A DNA stretch of 64,000 nucleotides from Cyclobacteriaceae bacterium (lineage in GTDB: Bacteria > Bacteroidota > Bacteroidia > Cytophagales > Cyclobacteriaceae), in assembly GCA_019638285.1 (NCBI GenBank), contig JAHBUB010000011.1:41321-105320 (forward strand), in the 5' to 3' direction. The first letter of the stretch is position 1, and every line of letters starts with the position of its first letter. Both the position numbers and the translations under genes were made by a program. Below the pieces are notes generated by a model, which was not told the origin of the DNA, did no database searches, and saw only the letters and a program-made list of their open reading frames with translations. Of the stretch, positions 43,050 through 51,430 are shown piece after piece.

Positions 43050-43081
43050 TTGCTCCCCTCTAAATTATCTCACTAACTTTG
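43050..43081 (+). promoter_or_regulatory. rlpA promoter (TTG, 21-bp spacer, TAACTTTG)
   Basis: TTG at 43050-43052 precedes TAACTTTG at 43074-43081 by 21 bases, again matching TTG/TAnnTTTG. The transcript would start near 43088, about 50 bases before the chosen rlpA ATG. The two -33 boxes are the two halves of one palindrome (CAATTG 43047-43052). Confidence 0.6.
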
Positions 43082-43136
43082 CTGAAATTGAAATATCCTG
43101 ATGCTAAATTCAAATAAAGATTTCAAACCAAAATTC

Positions 43137-43820
43137 ATGACCAGACTCTTCCTGCCTTTCTTCTTGTTGCTGCTTTCGCTAGGGGCGTTTGCCCAAATAC
43201 AAACGGGGAAGGCTTCCTTTTATGCCGATAGATTTGAAGGAAGAAGCACCGCCAGTGGCGAAAAGTATAAACACAATAAACTCACAGCCGCGCATAAAAC
43301 ACTCCCTTTCGGCACCATATTAAAAGTAACTAATTTGGCTAATAATCAAACCGTTGAAGTGAAAGTCAACGATCGTGGACCCTATGTAGAAGGACGAATC
43401 ATAGACCTTTCAAAATCTGCTGCTGAGAAACTCGGGTTTACAAACCTCGGTCTGGCTGAAGTAAAATTAGAGGTAGTTGATGCAGGTGACGGCAAGGGCA
43501 AGACCCTGCCTGTCTCCATTGATAGGGTTTCGGTGGACGAAAAAGAGTTTTACGATCTCTCCATATCAAGGTTAAGTCCTTCTGGCTTTGGGGTACAAAT
43601 TGGAACTTATCAGGAATTGGTAAACCTGATGCGGCTATCCGAAAACCTCAAGAATTCATATAAAAAGGAGGTTACCATTCAGGTAAAAGTGATCAATGGG
43701 ATTAAATACTACAGTATTATTTTGGGTAGGTTTTCTAAAAGAGCAAAGGCAAGTGGATTTATAAGTGAGATAAAGAAGAAATTCCCTGATGCATTTATTG
43801 TGGAATTCGATCGTTTGTAA
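43137..43820 (+). CDS. rlpA: RlpA-type septal lytic transglycosylase with SPOR domain
   Basis: I chose the ATG at 43137, which gives a clean signal peptide (MTRLFLPFFLLLLSLGAFAQ); an ATG at 43101 adds 12 polar residues. The 227-residue product has a double-psi beta-barrel (GKASFYADRFEGRSTASGEKY, TAAHKTLPFGTILKVTN, VNDRGPYVEGRIIDLS with the catalytic Asp) and a C-terminal SPOR-like domain (GFGVQIGTYQELVNLMRLSENL). RlpA cleaves naked glycan strands at the division septum, and SPOR binds them. Confidence 0.85.
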   Translation: MTRLFLPFFLLLLSLGAFAQIQTGKASFYADRFEGRSTASGEKYKHNKLTAAHKTLPFGTILKVTNLANNQTVEVKVNDRGPYVEGRIIDLSKSAAEKLGFTNLGLAEVKLEVVDAGDGKGKTLPVSIDRVSVDEKEFYDLSISRLSPSGFGVQIGTYQELVNLMRLSENLKNSYKKEVTIQVKVINGIKYYSIILGRFSKRAKASGFISEIKKKFPDAFIVEFDRL

Positions 43821-43836
43821 AGTAAATTCTATCTTT

Positions 43837-43853
43837 CTGTTAATTTTTAACAG
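43837..43853 (+). terminator. Short hairpin between rlpA and the TauE-type gene
   Basis: CTGTTAA and TTAACAG flank a TTT loop, 16 bp after the rlpA stop. It is AT-rich and weak, so attenuation at most. Confidence 0.35.
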
Positions 43854-43862
43854 TCCCTCCTT

Positions 43863-44648
43863 TTGCTAATTATTGGCTATACAGCATCTGTTTTTATCGG
43901 TCTCGTTTTAGGCCTTTTAGGGAGTGGTGGCTCTATTCTGGCCATCCCCATTCTAGTTTATTTATTTCACCTTGATCCTGTCATTGCTACGGCCTATTCT
44001 CTCTTTATTGTGGGTGCTACTAGCTCAGTCGGTGTAATCTCAAAAGGAAAAGAAGGGTTAGTCAATTTTAAAACAGGCCTCGTGTTTGGCGCGCCTTCTT
44101 TGCTGGCTGTATTTAGTACCCGAAAATGGATCGTACCTGCCCTACCAGACATTATTATCAATACTTCATATTTAACTATCAATAAAAGAATGCTATTACT
44201 TGGGCTGTTTGCCGCCTTGATGATAGCCGCTTCTTTCTCAATGATTCGCAAACGAAAAAATGTCCCGGAGCCGAAGGAATCTAGCATTATTTACATGATA
44301 ATTCTTGGTCTGGCAATAGGTTTACTGACCGGATTAGTAGGTGCCGGTGGTGGATTTCTGATTATCCCTGCACTCGTGCTGCTAGCAGGCCAGCCCATGA
44401 AAGTGGCCACGGGAACTTCTCTATTTATTATTGCATTTAATTCCCTTATTGGGTTTACAGGCGATATTATCAACCTACAAATCCAGTGGATGTTTCTATT
44501 ATCAATTACTGCTCTTGCGGTTGCAGGCATCTTCGTTGGCAACTGGCTATCTACGAAAATAAACGGAAGCTATCTCCGAGCGGCCTTTGGGTGGCTCATT
44601 CTTGTAATGGGATGTTGGATTTTAGTAAAAGAAGTCATCAATCCATAA
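43863..44648 (+). CDS. TauE/SafE-family permease (sulfite exporter type)
   Basis: The 261-residue protein has about eight membrane segments and two repeats of the TauE signature ([18 protein letters not shown] and [21 protein letters not shown]). TauE/SafE proteins export sulfite, sulfoacetate or related anions. The start appears to be TTG at 43863, 42 bp after rlpA. The substrate is unknown, and a thioredoxin gene follows, so a link to sulfur or redox metabolism is possible but not shown. Confidence 0.85.
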   Translation: MLIIGYTASVFIGLVLGLLGSGGSILAIPILVYLFHLDPVIATAYSLFIVGATSSVGVISKGKEGLVNFKTGLVFGAPSLLAVFSTRKWIVPALPDIIINTSYLTINKRMLLLGLFAALMIAASFSMIRKRKNVPEPKESSIIYMIILGLAIGLLTGLVGAGGGFLIIPALVLLAGQPMKVATGTSLFIIAFNSLIGFTGDIINLQIQWMFLLSITALAVAGIFVGNWLSTKINGSYLRAAFGWLILVMGCWILVKEVINP

Positions 44649-44660
44649 TGCATTGACTTG

Positions 44661-44674
44661 GTGACTTTCGTCAC
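44661..44674. promoter_or_regulatory. GTGAC-N4-GTCAC palindrome upstream of thioredoxin
   Basis: GTGAC, TTTC and GTCAC form a perfect 5-bp inverted repeat with the spacing of Fnr/Crp-family half-sites. It lies 12 bp after the permease stop and 57 bp before the thioredoxin ATG. It could equally be a small hairpin. Confidence 0.3.
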
Positions 44675-44731
44675 GCTACTTCCAAAATACATTTCCGACC
44701 TTTGTATCCCGTTACATTTGTTAATAGAATT

Positions 44732-45043
44732 ATGGCAGATAAAAAGACCTTCAATGAATTGATACAAGACGAAAAGCCTGTGTTGGTAGATTTTTTCGCA
44801 GAATGGTGTGGCCCCTGCAAAATGATGGCTCCGATCCTCCAGGATTTTTCAAAAGAAATGGGCGATCAAGTTAAAATCATTAAGGTAGATGTGGACAAGA
44901 ATCAAAATGCGGCTAAGGCCTATAAAATTCAAGGTGTGCCTACCTTCATCCTTTTTCAAAAAGGTAAAATTGTTTGGAGACAATCCGGAGCAGTTCCTGG
45001 CCATCAATTAAAATCTGTAGTGTCGCAATACTTACCTAAGTAA
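44732..45043 (+). CDS. trxA: Thioredoxin
   Basis: From the ATG at 44732 the product has 103 residues: MADKKTFNELIQDEKPVLVDFF, then EWCGPCK (Cys26, Cys29) and VPTFILF with the cis-Pro. It has no signal peptide and the normal thioredoxin length, so it is cytosolic. It reduces protein disulfides and is itself reduced by thioredoxin reductase. Preceded by an 83-bp gap with a GTGAC palindrome (44661-44674). Confidence 0.92.
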   Translation: MADKKTFNELIQDEKPVLVDFFAEWCGPCKMMAPILQDFSKEMGDQVKIIKVDVDKNQNAAKAYKIQGVPTFILFQKGKIVWRQSGAVPGHQLKSVVSQYLPK

Positions 45044-45075
45044 GCCTTAGTTGGTTAAGAAATAGGCTTTCCAGG

Positions 45076-46542
45076 CTACTCCCCAGTTATAGATTTTATT
45101 ACCTCCTGCGCTACACGCTCAGCTGAAGCCAGGGCGCCATTAATAGTGCCTGCATCACCACTTATATCCGTGGCCTCACCAGCAAAGAATACTTTGCTTC
45201 CTATGGGCAACCCCAAATCTTTACGGTCTTCAAGTGTAGCAGATGCCATCGGGTACGAATATCCACCCTGGATAAATTCATCTTTCCCCCAATCCTGAAT
45301 AATCGAAAGTACCTCATTGGTATCAAAATCCCTTCTTACAAACGCTGTAGCCTGACCACCATAAATAGTATCGAGCTCTGTCAGAATTGTATTAATCATG
45401 TTGGGGCCTTGCGCAGAGAGCTCAACCGCTTTGGGGCCATTGATCGTAATGGATAAGGTTTGGTTCAATTCACTTCTCCCTACCCCGGCATTAAAGCAGT
45501 TAGGAAACGAAGTGCCTCCCCACACAAACCCTGTTGTTTCACCCCAGAAGTTTTTCTTAAAATCGATGACTACCCTGATGGAGTGATCCATTCCAATTTT
45601 GCCCATGGCAGAAGTCATCGCACCCGGCAATCCAGGGCTGAAGGATATTACATTCTGTTTCAGTATAGAAAGAGGTACGGTAACGATTACCTTATTGGTC
45701 TCAATCTGATTGCCATTGGCGTCTGTAATTAAAACCTTAGCCCCTGTAGCGTCAACGGAAGTAACCTGAGTATTGAGCTGTACCAAATCCCTCACCTGAT
45801 CGAATCTAAAAATCAGAAAATCTTGCATCGGATTGGTCTTGAGTACCAAGTGCATGTCGTCATGAGTTCTTGCCTGCAGTGACTCAGATACACCAGCCAT
45901 ACCCACTGTCTCGTTGGATGAGCCATACAAATTTCCGATTTGTGAATTGACAAGCATCTCCACTCGACTGGATAGACTTGCAGCTGCCTGTTTCACAGTG
46001 ACACTAGGTCCAAAATAATTTTGAAGACTTTCTACAAAGTTTTGTGCGTTCACAAAATCACCATCTACATTCCAATCATCTGCCAACTTCGCTATGTTAT
46101 CCATAACATATTTATCTGAGGAAATCTCTCCAACATCAACGGTATTAACTGCAAAGTTTTTGAGGCTAGTGCCCCAAATGGAATCAGAACCATAAATTAT
46201 TTCAGCACCCAATTCTACTGGGAAATCTGCCACTGAAAGATTGACAAGGTCCTTTTGATTGCGAAGGGATCTTATTCGCCCTCCAATCTGATTCCCTGCC
46301 TCAAGAACAGTAACCTTTATCCCCTTGGCCCTAAGGATATCCGCAGCATACATCCCTGCGGCACCTGCGCCTATGACCACCACATCCCCATCAAACGGCA
46401 CCTCAGGCCCTGGGTCATCACTTCCACATGAGGCCAACAATTGTGGTAGCAACAAGCTACCAGAAAGCCCAAAACCCAATTGCCTTAATAATTCTCTTCT
46501 CTTCACTTTATCTACTTTGTCAAAAGATAAACCCTGATTCAA
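45076..46542 (-). CDS. Exported flavin-dependent amine oxidase
   Basis: The protein has 488 residues from a TTG at 46542, or 476 from a GTG at 46506. The second start gives MKRRELLRQLGFGLSGSLLL, a Tat-like twin-Arg leader, and LLASC is a possible lipobox. The FAD domain starts DVVVIGAGAAGMYAADILRAKG, followed by the amine-oxidase GGRIRS and the C-terminal FAGEATDISGDAGTINGALASAERVA. Members oxidise polyamines, monoamines or amino acids. The substrate cannot be read from the sequence. It is convergent with thioredoxin (32 bp). Confidence 0.85.
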   Translation of the reverse strand: MNQGLSFDKVDKVKRRELLRQLGFGLSGSLLLPQLLASCGSDDPGPEVPFDGDVVVIGAGAAGMYAADILRAKGIKVTVLEAGNQIGGRIRSLRNQKDLVNLSVADFPVELGAEIIYGSDSIWGTSLKNFAVNTVDVGEISSDKYVMDNIAKLADDWNVDGDFVNAQNFVESLQNYFGPSVTVKQAAASLSSRVEMLVNSQIGNLYGSSNETVGMAGVSESLQARTHDDMHLVLKTNPMQDFLIFRFDQVRDLVQLNTQVTSVDATGAKVLITDANGNQIETNKVIVTVPLSILKQNVISFSPGLPGAMTSAMGKIGMDHSIRVVIDFKKNFWGETTGFVWGGTSFPNCFNAGVGRSELNQTLSITINGPKAVELSAQGPNMINTILTELDTIYGGQATAFVRRDFDTNEVLSIIQDWGKDEFIQGGYSYPMASATLEDRKDLGLPIGSKVFFAGEATDISGDAGTINGALASAERVAQEVIKSITGE

Positions 46543-46586
46543 TATTAGAACAAAACATTAAATCTTATTCGATGACGAATATATGA

Positions 46587-46607
46587 ACCAATTTATTGAA
46601 AATTGGT
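46587..46607. repeat. Perfect 8-bp inverted repeat in the divergent gap 46543-46719
   Basis: ACCAATTT (46587-46594) and AAATTGGT (46600-46607) flank a 5-base spacer. Lying between two divergent genes, it is a candidate operator, but AT-rich repeats of this size can arise by chance. Confidence 0.35.
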
Positions 46608-46719
46608 CTTCTAATGCCCTAATTGCAACAAATTCGGGGTTCTGCAATAATTAGCAGGTGATTGTCTTAGCCTTACGACAAAACAGAGCTCAAACTAGCT
46701 TTAATGAATTCTTAATAAA

Positions 46720-47259
46720 GTGAAAAGTCCTCTACAAAAAATAAAGAAAATTGCCATCATCGGTCCGGAGTGCACCGGCAAATCAGAGTTGTCTGAATAC
46801 CTGGCACAGCATTTCAATACCGTATGGGTGACTGAGTATGCCAGGACTTATCTTGAGAATTTGAACTCTCCCTATACTGAAACCGACCTGGTAAAAATTG
46901 CCCATGGCCAGATTAGGCTTGAGGATGAATGGATTGCTGAAGCCAATCGGGTATTAATCTGTGACACCAATTTATTGGTTATTAAAGTCTGGAGTAACTA
47001 TAAGTATGGACATTGCAGTGAGGAAATACTTCAGCTGATTAAATCAAGAACTTACGATTTGTACCTATTAACCTACATAGACATACCCTGGCAGGAAGAT
47101 CCTCAACGCGAACATCCCAACGAGAGAGAAACGCTATGGAAAATTTATAAAAATGAGTTAGAGCAACAAGATATTCCTTACGTAGAGATCAAAGGAGAGC
47201 GCGAAGCGCGAAGAGCTATGGCCATTGAGGCCATAGAAAATTTATTAAATAGAGAATGA
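46720..47259 (+). CDS. NadR-type ribosylnicotinamide kinase (kinase domain only)
   Basis: The 179-residue ATPase starts with GTG, has Walker A GPECTGKS (15-22), then TEYARTYLENLN, LICDTNLLVIKVWSNYKYG and YIDIPWQEDPQREHPNERE. These match the C-terminal kinase domain of NadR, which phosphorylates nicotinamide riboside to NMN. The adenylyltransferase domain found in long NadR proteins is absent, as is common in Bacteroidota. Its stop overlaps the start of the MFS gene (ATGA). Confidence 0.82.
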   Translation: MKSPLQKIKKIAIIGPECTGKSELSEYLAQHFNTVWVTEYARTYLENLNSPYTETDLVKIAHGQIRLEDEWIAEANRVLICDTNLLVIKVWSNYKYGHCSEEILQLIKSRTYDLYLLTYIDIPWQEDPQREHPNERETLWKIYKNELEQQDIPYVEIKGEREARRAMAIEAIENLLNRE

Positions 47260-48509
47260 CAGAAAAGCCCGGACCCTATGCCGCATTGCAGATTAGGGAT
47301 TTTCGTTTTTTTATCATGGCAAGACAGTGTGCCACACTGGCCGTTCAAATTCAGGCTACTATTGTGGGTTGGCAATTGTATGAAATAACACATGATCCAT
47401 TGGCATTGGGTTTAATTGGTCTTACAGAAGCTGTTCCGGCCATATCCGTTTCCTTGTATGCAGGCCACATTGCCGATATCATAGCTCGAAAAAAAATAAT
47501 ATTAAGTGCTATTACGCTGCTCTTATTTTGCGCCCTTGCGTTACTTTTTTTTACAATGGAGCCGGGAGAATTCCTACTTCAACACGGTTCTTTTCCTATT
47601 TATCTGGTTATTTTCCTGAGTGGACTGGCGCGTGGTTTTTTGTCCCCAGCCAATTTTTCATTCATGCCACAATTAATTCCGCGGCCTCTCTTTACCAACG
47701 CTGTCTCCTTAAACACTACTTTTTGGCTGGTCGGCTCTATTGTAGGGCCCATGTTAGCCGGTTTCATTTATGCACTCATGGGTATTAGCGCCACCTACCT
47801 TCTGGATGTATTGTTGATTATTGCTGCCCTGGGTTTTTACATGGCCATTCCTTCACGGCCTGTTCCTCCTGTTTCTGAAGAGCAGGGTATAAGAGAAAAA
47901 ATAAAGTCAGGCCTGAGGTTTGTATTAAAAACACAAATAATTCTTGGGGCCATAAGTCTGGATATGTTTGCAGTTCTTTTCGGAGGCGCGGTGGCATTAC
48001 TTCCGATTTTTGCTGCTGAGATTTTAGACGTAGGCCCACAAGGTTTGGGTATGCTTCGGGCGGCACCCGCCCTTGGAGCTGTTTTAATGGCATTATACAT
48101 TACACATCATCCTATCCAAAGAAACACAGGCAAGGTAATGCTGGTTTGTGTGGCCGGATTTGGTGCCAGTATGATTGGATTTGGGCTATCCACCAGTTTC
48201 ATCTTTTCACTTTGTATGCTAATGCTCAGTGGTATGTTCGACAGCATTAGTATGATCATCCGGAGTACATTGATTCAAACCCGGACTCCTGAAAACATGA
48301 AAGGAAGAGTTTCAGCTGTAAACAGCATTTTTGTTGGGTCTTCAAATGAAATTGGTGCTTTCGAATCCGGGCTCACAGCCAAGCTAATGGGCGTGGTTGC
48401 ATCTGTCGTTTTTGGTGGTGTCATGACATTGATCACTGTAAGCTTTACCGCATGGAAAGCCAAAGAGCTAACACACCTCGACTACCTGGATGAGGTTAAA
48501 TCCGGCTAA
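47256..48509 (+). CDS. MFS transporter, EntS/DUF894-like
   Basis: The 417-residue protein has twelve membrane segments. RDFRFFIMARQCATLAVQIQATIVGWQLYEIT and the loop HIADIIARKKIILSA (A-like MFS motif between segments 2 and 3) are typical of the EntS/YxxX exporters. Such proteins export siderophores or small molecules. It is translationally coupled to the NadR-type kinase gene, so transport of a nicotinamide compound is possible, but the family usually exports. Confidence 0.82.
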   Translation: MTEKPGPYAALQIRDFRFFIMARQCATLAVQIQATIVGWQLYEITHDPLALGLIGLTEAVPAISVSLYAGHIADIIARKKIILSAITLLLFCALALLFFTMEPGEFLLQHGSFPIYLVIFLSGLARGFLSPANFSFMPQLIPRPLFTNAVSLNTTFWLVGSIVGPMLAGFIYALMGISATYLLDVLLIIAALGFYMAIPSRPVPPVSEEQGIREKIKSGLRFVLKTQIILGAISLDMFAVLFGGAVALLPIFAAEILDVGPQGLGMLRAAPALGAVLMALYITHHPIQRNTGKVMLVCVAGFGASMIGFGLSTSFIFSLCMLMLSGMFDSISMIIRSTLIQTRTPENMKGRVSAVNSIFVGSSNEIGAFESGLTAKLMGVVASVVFGGVMTLITVSFTAWKAKELTHLDYLDEVKSG

Positions 48510-48592
48510 GTCTATCAAACAACACACCAATCATCACTTTTTCATTTTAAATTTCTTTACATAGCGTTAGCTTTTGTCCTAAACCATATACC

Positions 48593-50992
48593 ATGAAAAA
48601 GGCAACTCTCATTCTACTCTTTTGTGTTCCATTGCTCTGCTTAGGACAAACTGCTCTGAGTGTTCCTGGGTTACAGGAATCTGTAGAGGTAATTCGGGAT
48701 AACTATGGAGTAAATCATATCTATGCTAAAAACGAACGTGATCTTTTTTTTGCACAGGGCTATTGCGCAGCAAAGGATAGGTTATTTCAATTTGAAATAT
48801 GGAGGCGACAAGCAACCGGAACAGTAGCTGAGCTATTGGGGCCAAGGGAAATAAACAGAGACATTGGCGCAAGGCTTTTCCGCTTTAAAGGAGATTTAAA
48901 ACAAGAACTCAGCCATTATCATAAAAATGGTGTGGCCATTATCACAGCCTATACGGAAGGTGTAAATGCCTATATCAGCGAAACTGAGAAGAATCCCAAG
49001 CTGCTGCCTCTGGAATTTGAGCTGTTAGGAACCAAACCACAAAAGTGGACACCTGACATTGTGATTTCCCGACATCAGGGATTGGTGATGAATCTGACAG
49101 AAGAAATAAGTGTAGGAAGAATGGTGGTCGCGCTTGGTTCTGAAAAGGTAAAAGATATACAAAACTATGGACCCGGAGATCCCGTGCTGGACATCGATCC
49201 TGCTATCAATACGGATAGGCTATCCGATGATGTGATCGGGTTATATAATGCTTTTAGGAGCACTGTTAAATTCGCCCCACAAGATTTAGTGGCCGATGCC
49301 AATACCAATTTAGAGGAATATCGCTATCTGGTAAAATTAGATGAGGAAGCACAGCAAAGTGTGCTAAACGAGGAAAAACAAATTATTGGTAGCAATAATT
49401 GGATAGTGAGTGGTCGTTATTCCCAAAGTGGATATCCCCTGCTTGCCAACGACCCACATCGGTCCATCTCTGCACCCTCACTTCGTTACATGGTTCATCT
49501 CAATGCCCCCGGGTGGAATGTTGTAGGTGGCGGTGAGCCAACCATTCCGGGTATTTCAATTGGTCACAATGACTATGGTGCATGGGGACTTACTGTATTC
49601 GAAATAGACAGTGAGGATTTATATGTGTATGAATTAAATCCAGAAAACAAAAATCAATACAAATACAAGGGAGACTGGGAAGACATGCGCATCGAGAAAG
49701 ATGTAATTAAAGTAAAAGGTGCCCCGGATGTAAACGTAGAGCATCGTTATACAAGACATGGACCGGTTACCTTGATGGATGAAAAACATAACATTGCCTA
49801 TGCGGTGAGAGCAGCATGGATGGAAATTGGAGGATCTCCCTATTTAGCAAGCCTTAGGATGGATCAAGCGAAAACCTGGGAGGAATTTAGAGAAGCTTGT
49901 TCCTATAGTCAACTGCCTGGCGAAAATATGATTTGGGCTGACAAAGAAGGTAATATTGGATGGCAGGTGGTAGGAGTGGCTCCGATGAGGAAAAACTGGA
50001 GTGGTATGGTACCCGTGCCGGGTGACGGCCGATATGAGTGGGCCGGTTTTTTACCCATAAAGTCGCTGCCAAATATTTATAATCCAGAAAAAGGATTTTT
50101 TGCTTCTGCTAATGAAAATCTTGTGCCTGATCACTACGAACATAGAAATGCGGTAGGTTGGAGTTGGGCCGAAAGCTATCGCGCAGATCGCATCAACGAA
50201 GTACTGGCCATGAATAAGAAATTTTCTATCGCAGATATGATGCGATTACAAACTGATTATTTGGCTATCCCCGCACGTACGCTTGTGCCTTTGCTCACTG
50301 AGTTGAAATCTACTGATAAGGCCACTGAGACAGCCCGGCTCATGTTAACAAAATGGGACTTTATAATGGACAAGAACTCCGTTGAAGCCTCTATCTACAA
50401 AGCCTGGGAGGACAGATTAGAGGAGAACATTAAGCCTTTGTTCGTTCCAGAAAAAGGGAGGGACCTTGTATGGTCTCTGCCCCTTAGCAAGGTAATTGAC
50501 TGGATTTTGACTGCACGTCCGGAGTTTGGTGTTAATTCTGTCTCAGCAAGGGATGAGTTTATATTGAAAGCGCTAAAGGATGCCACTGCCGATTTAACTA
50601 ATAAACTAGGGCCAGATATGCGCAAATGGCAATATGGCCAGGCAAAGAATCATTATGTTCTTATTAAACATCCCCTAAGCAATGCTGTGGACGCTGCGAC
50701 AAGAAAAAAGCTTGAAGTAGGGCCCCTTCCAAGAAGTGGATATGGCTCAACCCCGGGCATGACAGGCAATGGAGATAACCAAACACATGGGGCTACCTTT
50801 AGAATTGTTGTAGACACTTACGATTGGGATAAATCCATGTTTACAAATGCGCCCGGGCAAAGCGGAATTCCTGGAGACAAATTTTATGACAATCTGTTCC
50901 CTCTATGGGCGAATGACAAACACTTTCCCGTATTTTTTAGTAAACCTTTGGTGGAGAAGTCGGCCTTTGAAAAATTTATTTTAAGACCTTAA
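48593..50992 (+). CDS. Penicillin-acylase-family Ntn hydrolase (secreted)
   Basis: The 799-residue protein has a signal peptide (MKKATLILLFCVPLLCLGQ). The alpha region has FFAQGYCAAKDRLFQFEIWRRQATG, and GSNNWIVSG gives Ser267 as the N-terminal nucleophile of the beta chain after self-cleavage. PLLANDPH and MTGNGDNQTHGATFR follow. Family members hydrolyse beta-lactams, N-acyl homoserine lactones or other N-acyl substrates. The native substrate is unknown; AHL quenching is a reasonable guess for a periplasmic enzyme. Confidence 0.9.
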   Translation: MKKATLILLFCVPLLCLGQTALSVPGLQESVEVIRDNYGVNHIYAKNERDLFFAQGYCAAKDRLFQFEIWRRQATGTVAELLGPREINRDIGARLFRFKGDLKQELSHYHKNGVAIITAYTEGVNAYISETEKNPKLLPLEFELLGTKPQKWTPDIVISRHQGLVMNLTEEISVGRMVVALGSEKVKDIQNYGPGDPVLDIDPAINTDRLSDDVIGLYNAFRSTVKFAPQDLVADANTNLEEYRYLVKLDEEAQQSVLNEEKQIIGSNNWIVSGRYSQSGYPLLANDPHRSISAPSLRYMVHLNAPGWNVVGGGEPTIPGISIGHNDYGAWGLTVFEIDSEDLYVYELNPENKNQYKYKGDWEDMRIEKDVIKVKGAPDVNVEHRYTRHGPVTLMDEKHNIAYAVRAAWMEIGGSPYLASLRMDQAKTWEEFREACSYSQLPGENMIWADKEGNIGWQVVGVAPMRKNWSGMVPVPGDGRYEWAGFLPIKSLPNIYNPEKGFFASANENLVPDHYEHRNAVGWSWAESYRADRINEVLAMNKKFSIADMMRLQTDYLAIPARTLVPLLTELKSTDKATETARLMLTKWDFIMDKNSVEASIYKAWEDRLEENIKPLFVPEKGRDLVWSLPLSKVIDWILTARPEFGVNSVSARDEFILKALKDATADLTNKLGPDMRKWQYGQAKNHYVLIKHPLSNAVDAATRKKLEVGPLPRSGYGSTPGMTGNGDNQTHGATFRIVVDTYDWDKSMFTNAPGQSGIPGDKFYDNLFPLWANDKHFPVFFSKPLVEKSAFEKFILRP

Positions 50993-51017
50993 AAAGATTG
51001 CTAAAACATTCTTTTAT

Positions 51018-51039
51018 AAATGTGATAAATATCACATTT
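51018..51039. promoter_or_regulatory. CRP/FNR-type operator-like palindrome
   Basis: AAATGTGAT and ATCACATTT are perfect 9-bp arms with a 4-base centre. The core TGTGA-N6-TCACA is the textbook Crp-family site. It lies 131 bp before the DUF2892 gene and 26 bp after the acylase stop, in a 177-bp gene-free gap. Confidence 0.55.
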
Positions 51040-51169
51040 CAAGAATCAATGATTTCGTAAATTGTTTATACGTTCAATTTTCATAGACACGAAACTTGAT
51101 AAAATTTACTTTGAAATTGCCTATGGCTTTCGCACCTATAGAAATTGATTTAACCAAAATAATAAAATT

Positions 51170-51382
51170 ATGAAAAAGAACATGGGGAATGCAGATCGAA
51201 TCATTCGAATTATACTTGCATTGGTATTTGTCGTCTTATATTACACAGGAACCGTAACGGGTTTACTTGGCATATTCCTAATGGTAGTTACAGTCATATT
51301 TGCAGCAACTAGTTTTATAAGTTTTTGTCCCTTGTATGCCGTTCTTGGTATAAATACCTGCCCAACAAAGAAAACCACTTAA
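51170..51382 (+). CDS. DUF2892 (YgaP-like) small membrane protein
   Basis: The 70-residue protein has MGNADRIIRIILALVFVVLYYTG, two hydrophobic segments and the tail FCPLYAVLGINTCP. That is the DUF2892 pattern, also found as the membrane part of the rhodanese YgaP. The two Cys-Pro motifs are conserved. A CRP/FNR-like palindrome lies upstream. No rhodanese domain is fused or adjacent. Function unknown, with links to sulfur and redox stress in other species. Confidence 0.82.
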   Translation: MKKNMGNADRIIRIILALVFVVLYYTGTVTGLLGIFLMVVTVIFAATSFISFCPLYAVLGINTCPTKKTT

Positions 51383-51400
51383 CGCTCATTAAGCCTTTAT

Positions 51401-51429
51401 AAGGTCACTGCTTTTATAGCAGTGACCTT
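51401..51429. terminator. Bidirectional terminator between DUF2892 and the VTT gene
   Basis: AAGGTCACTGC and GCAGTGACCTT form a perfect 11-bp stem with a 7-nt loop. It lies 18 bp after the plus-strand stop and 1 bp after the convergent minus-strand stop, so it would serve both genes. Confidence 0.75.
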
Positions 51430-51430
51430 C

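Noticed and set aside
44713-44720. TACATTTG as the thioredoxin -7 box
   Set aside because: It matches the consensus, but no TTG lies 19-21 bases upstream, and it would leave a leader of only a few bases.
45044-45075. AAGCCT / AGGCTT as a terminator between trxA and the amine oxidase
   Set aside because: The stem is only 6 bp with a 16-base loop and no U-run.
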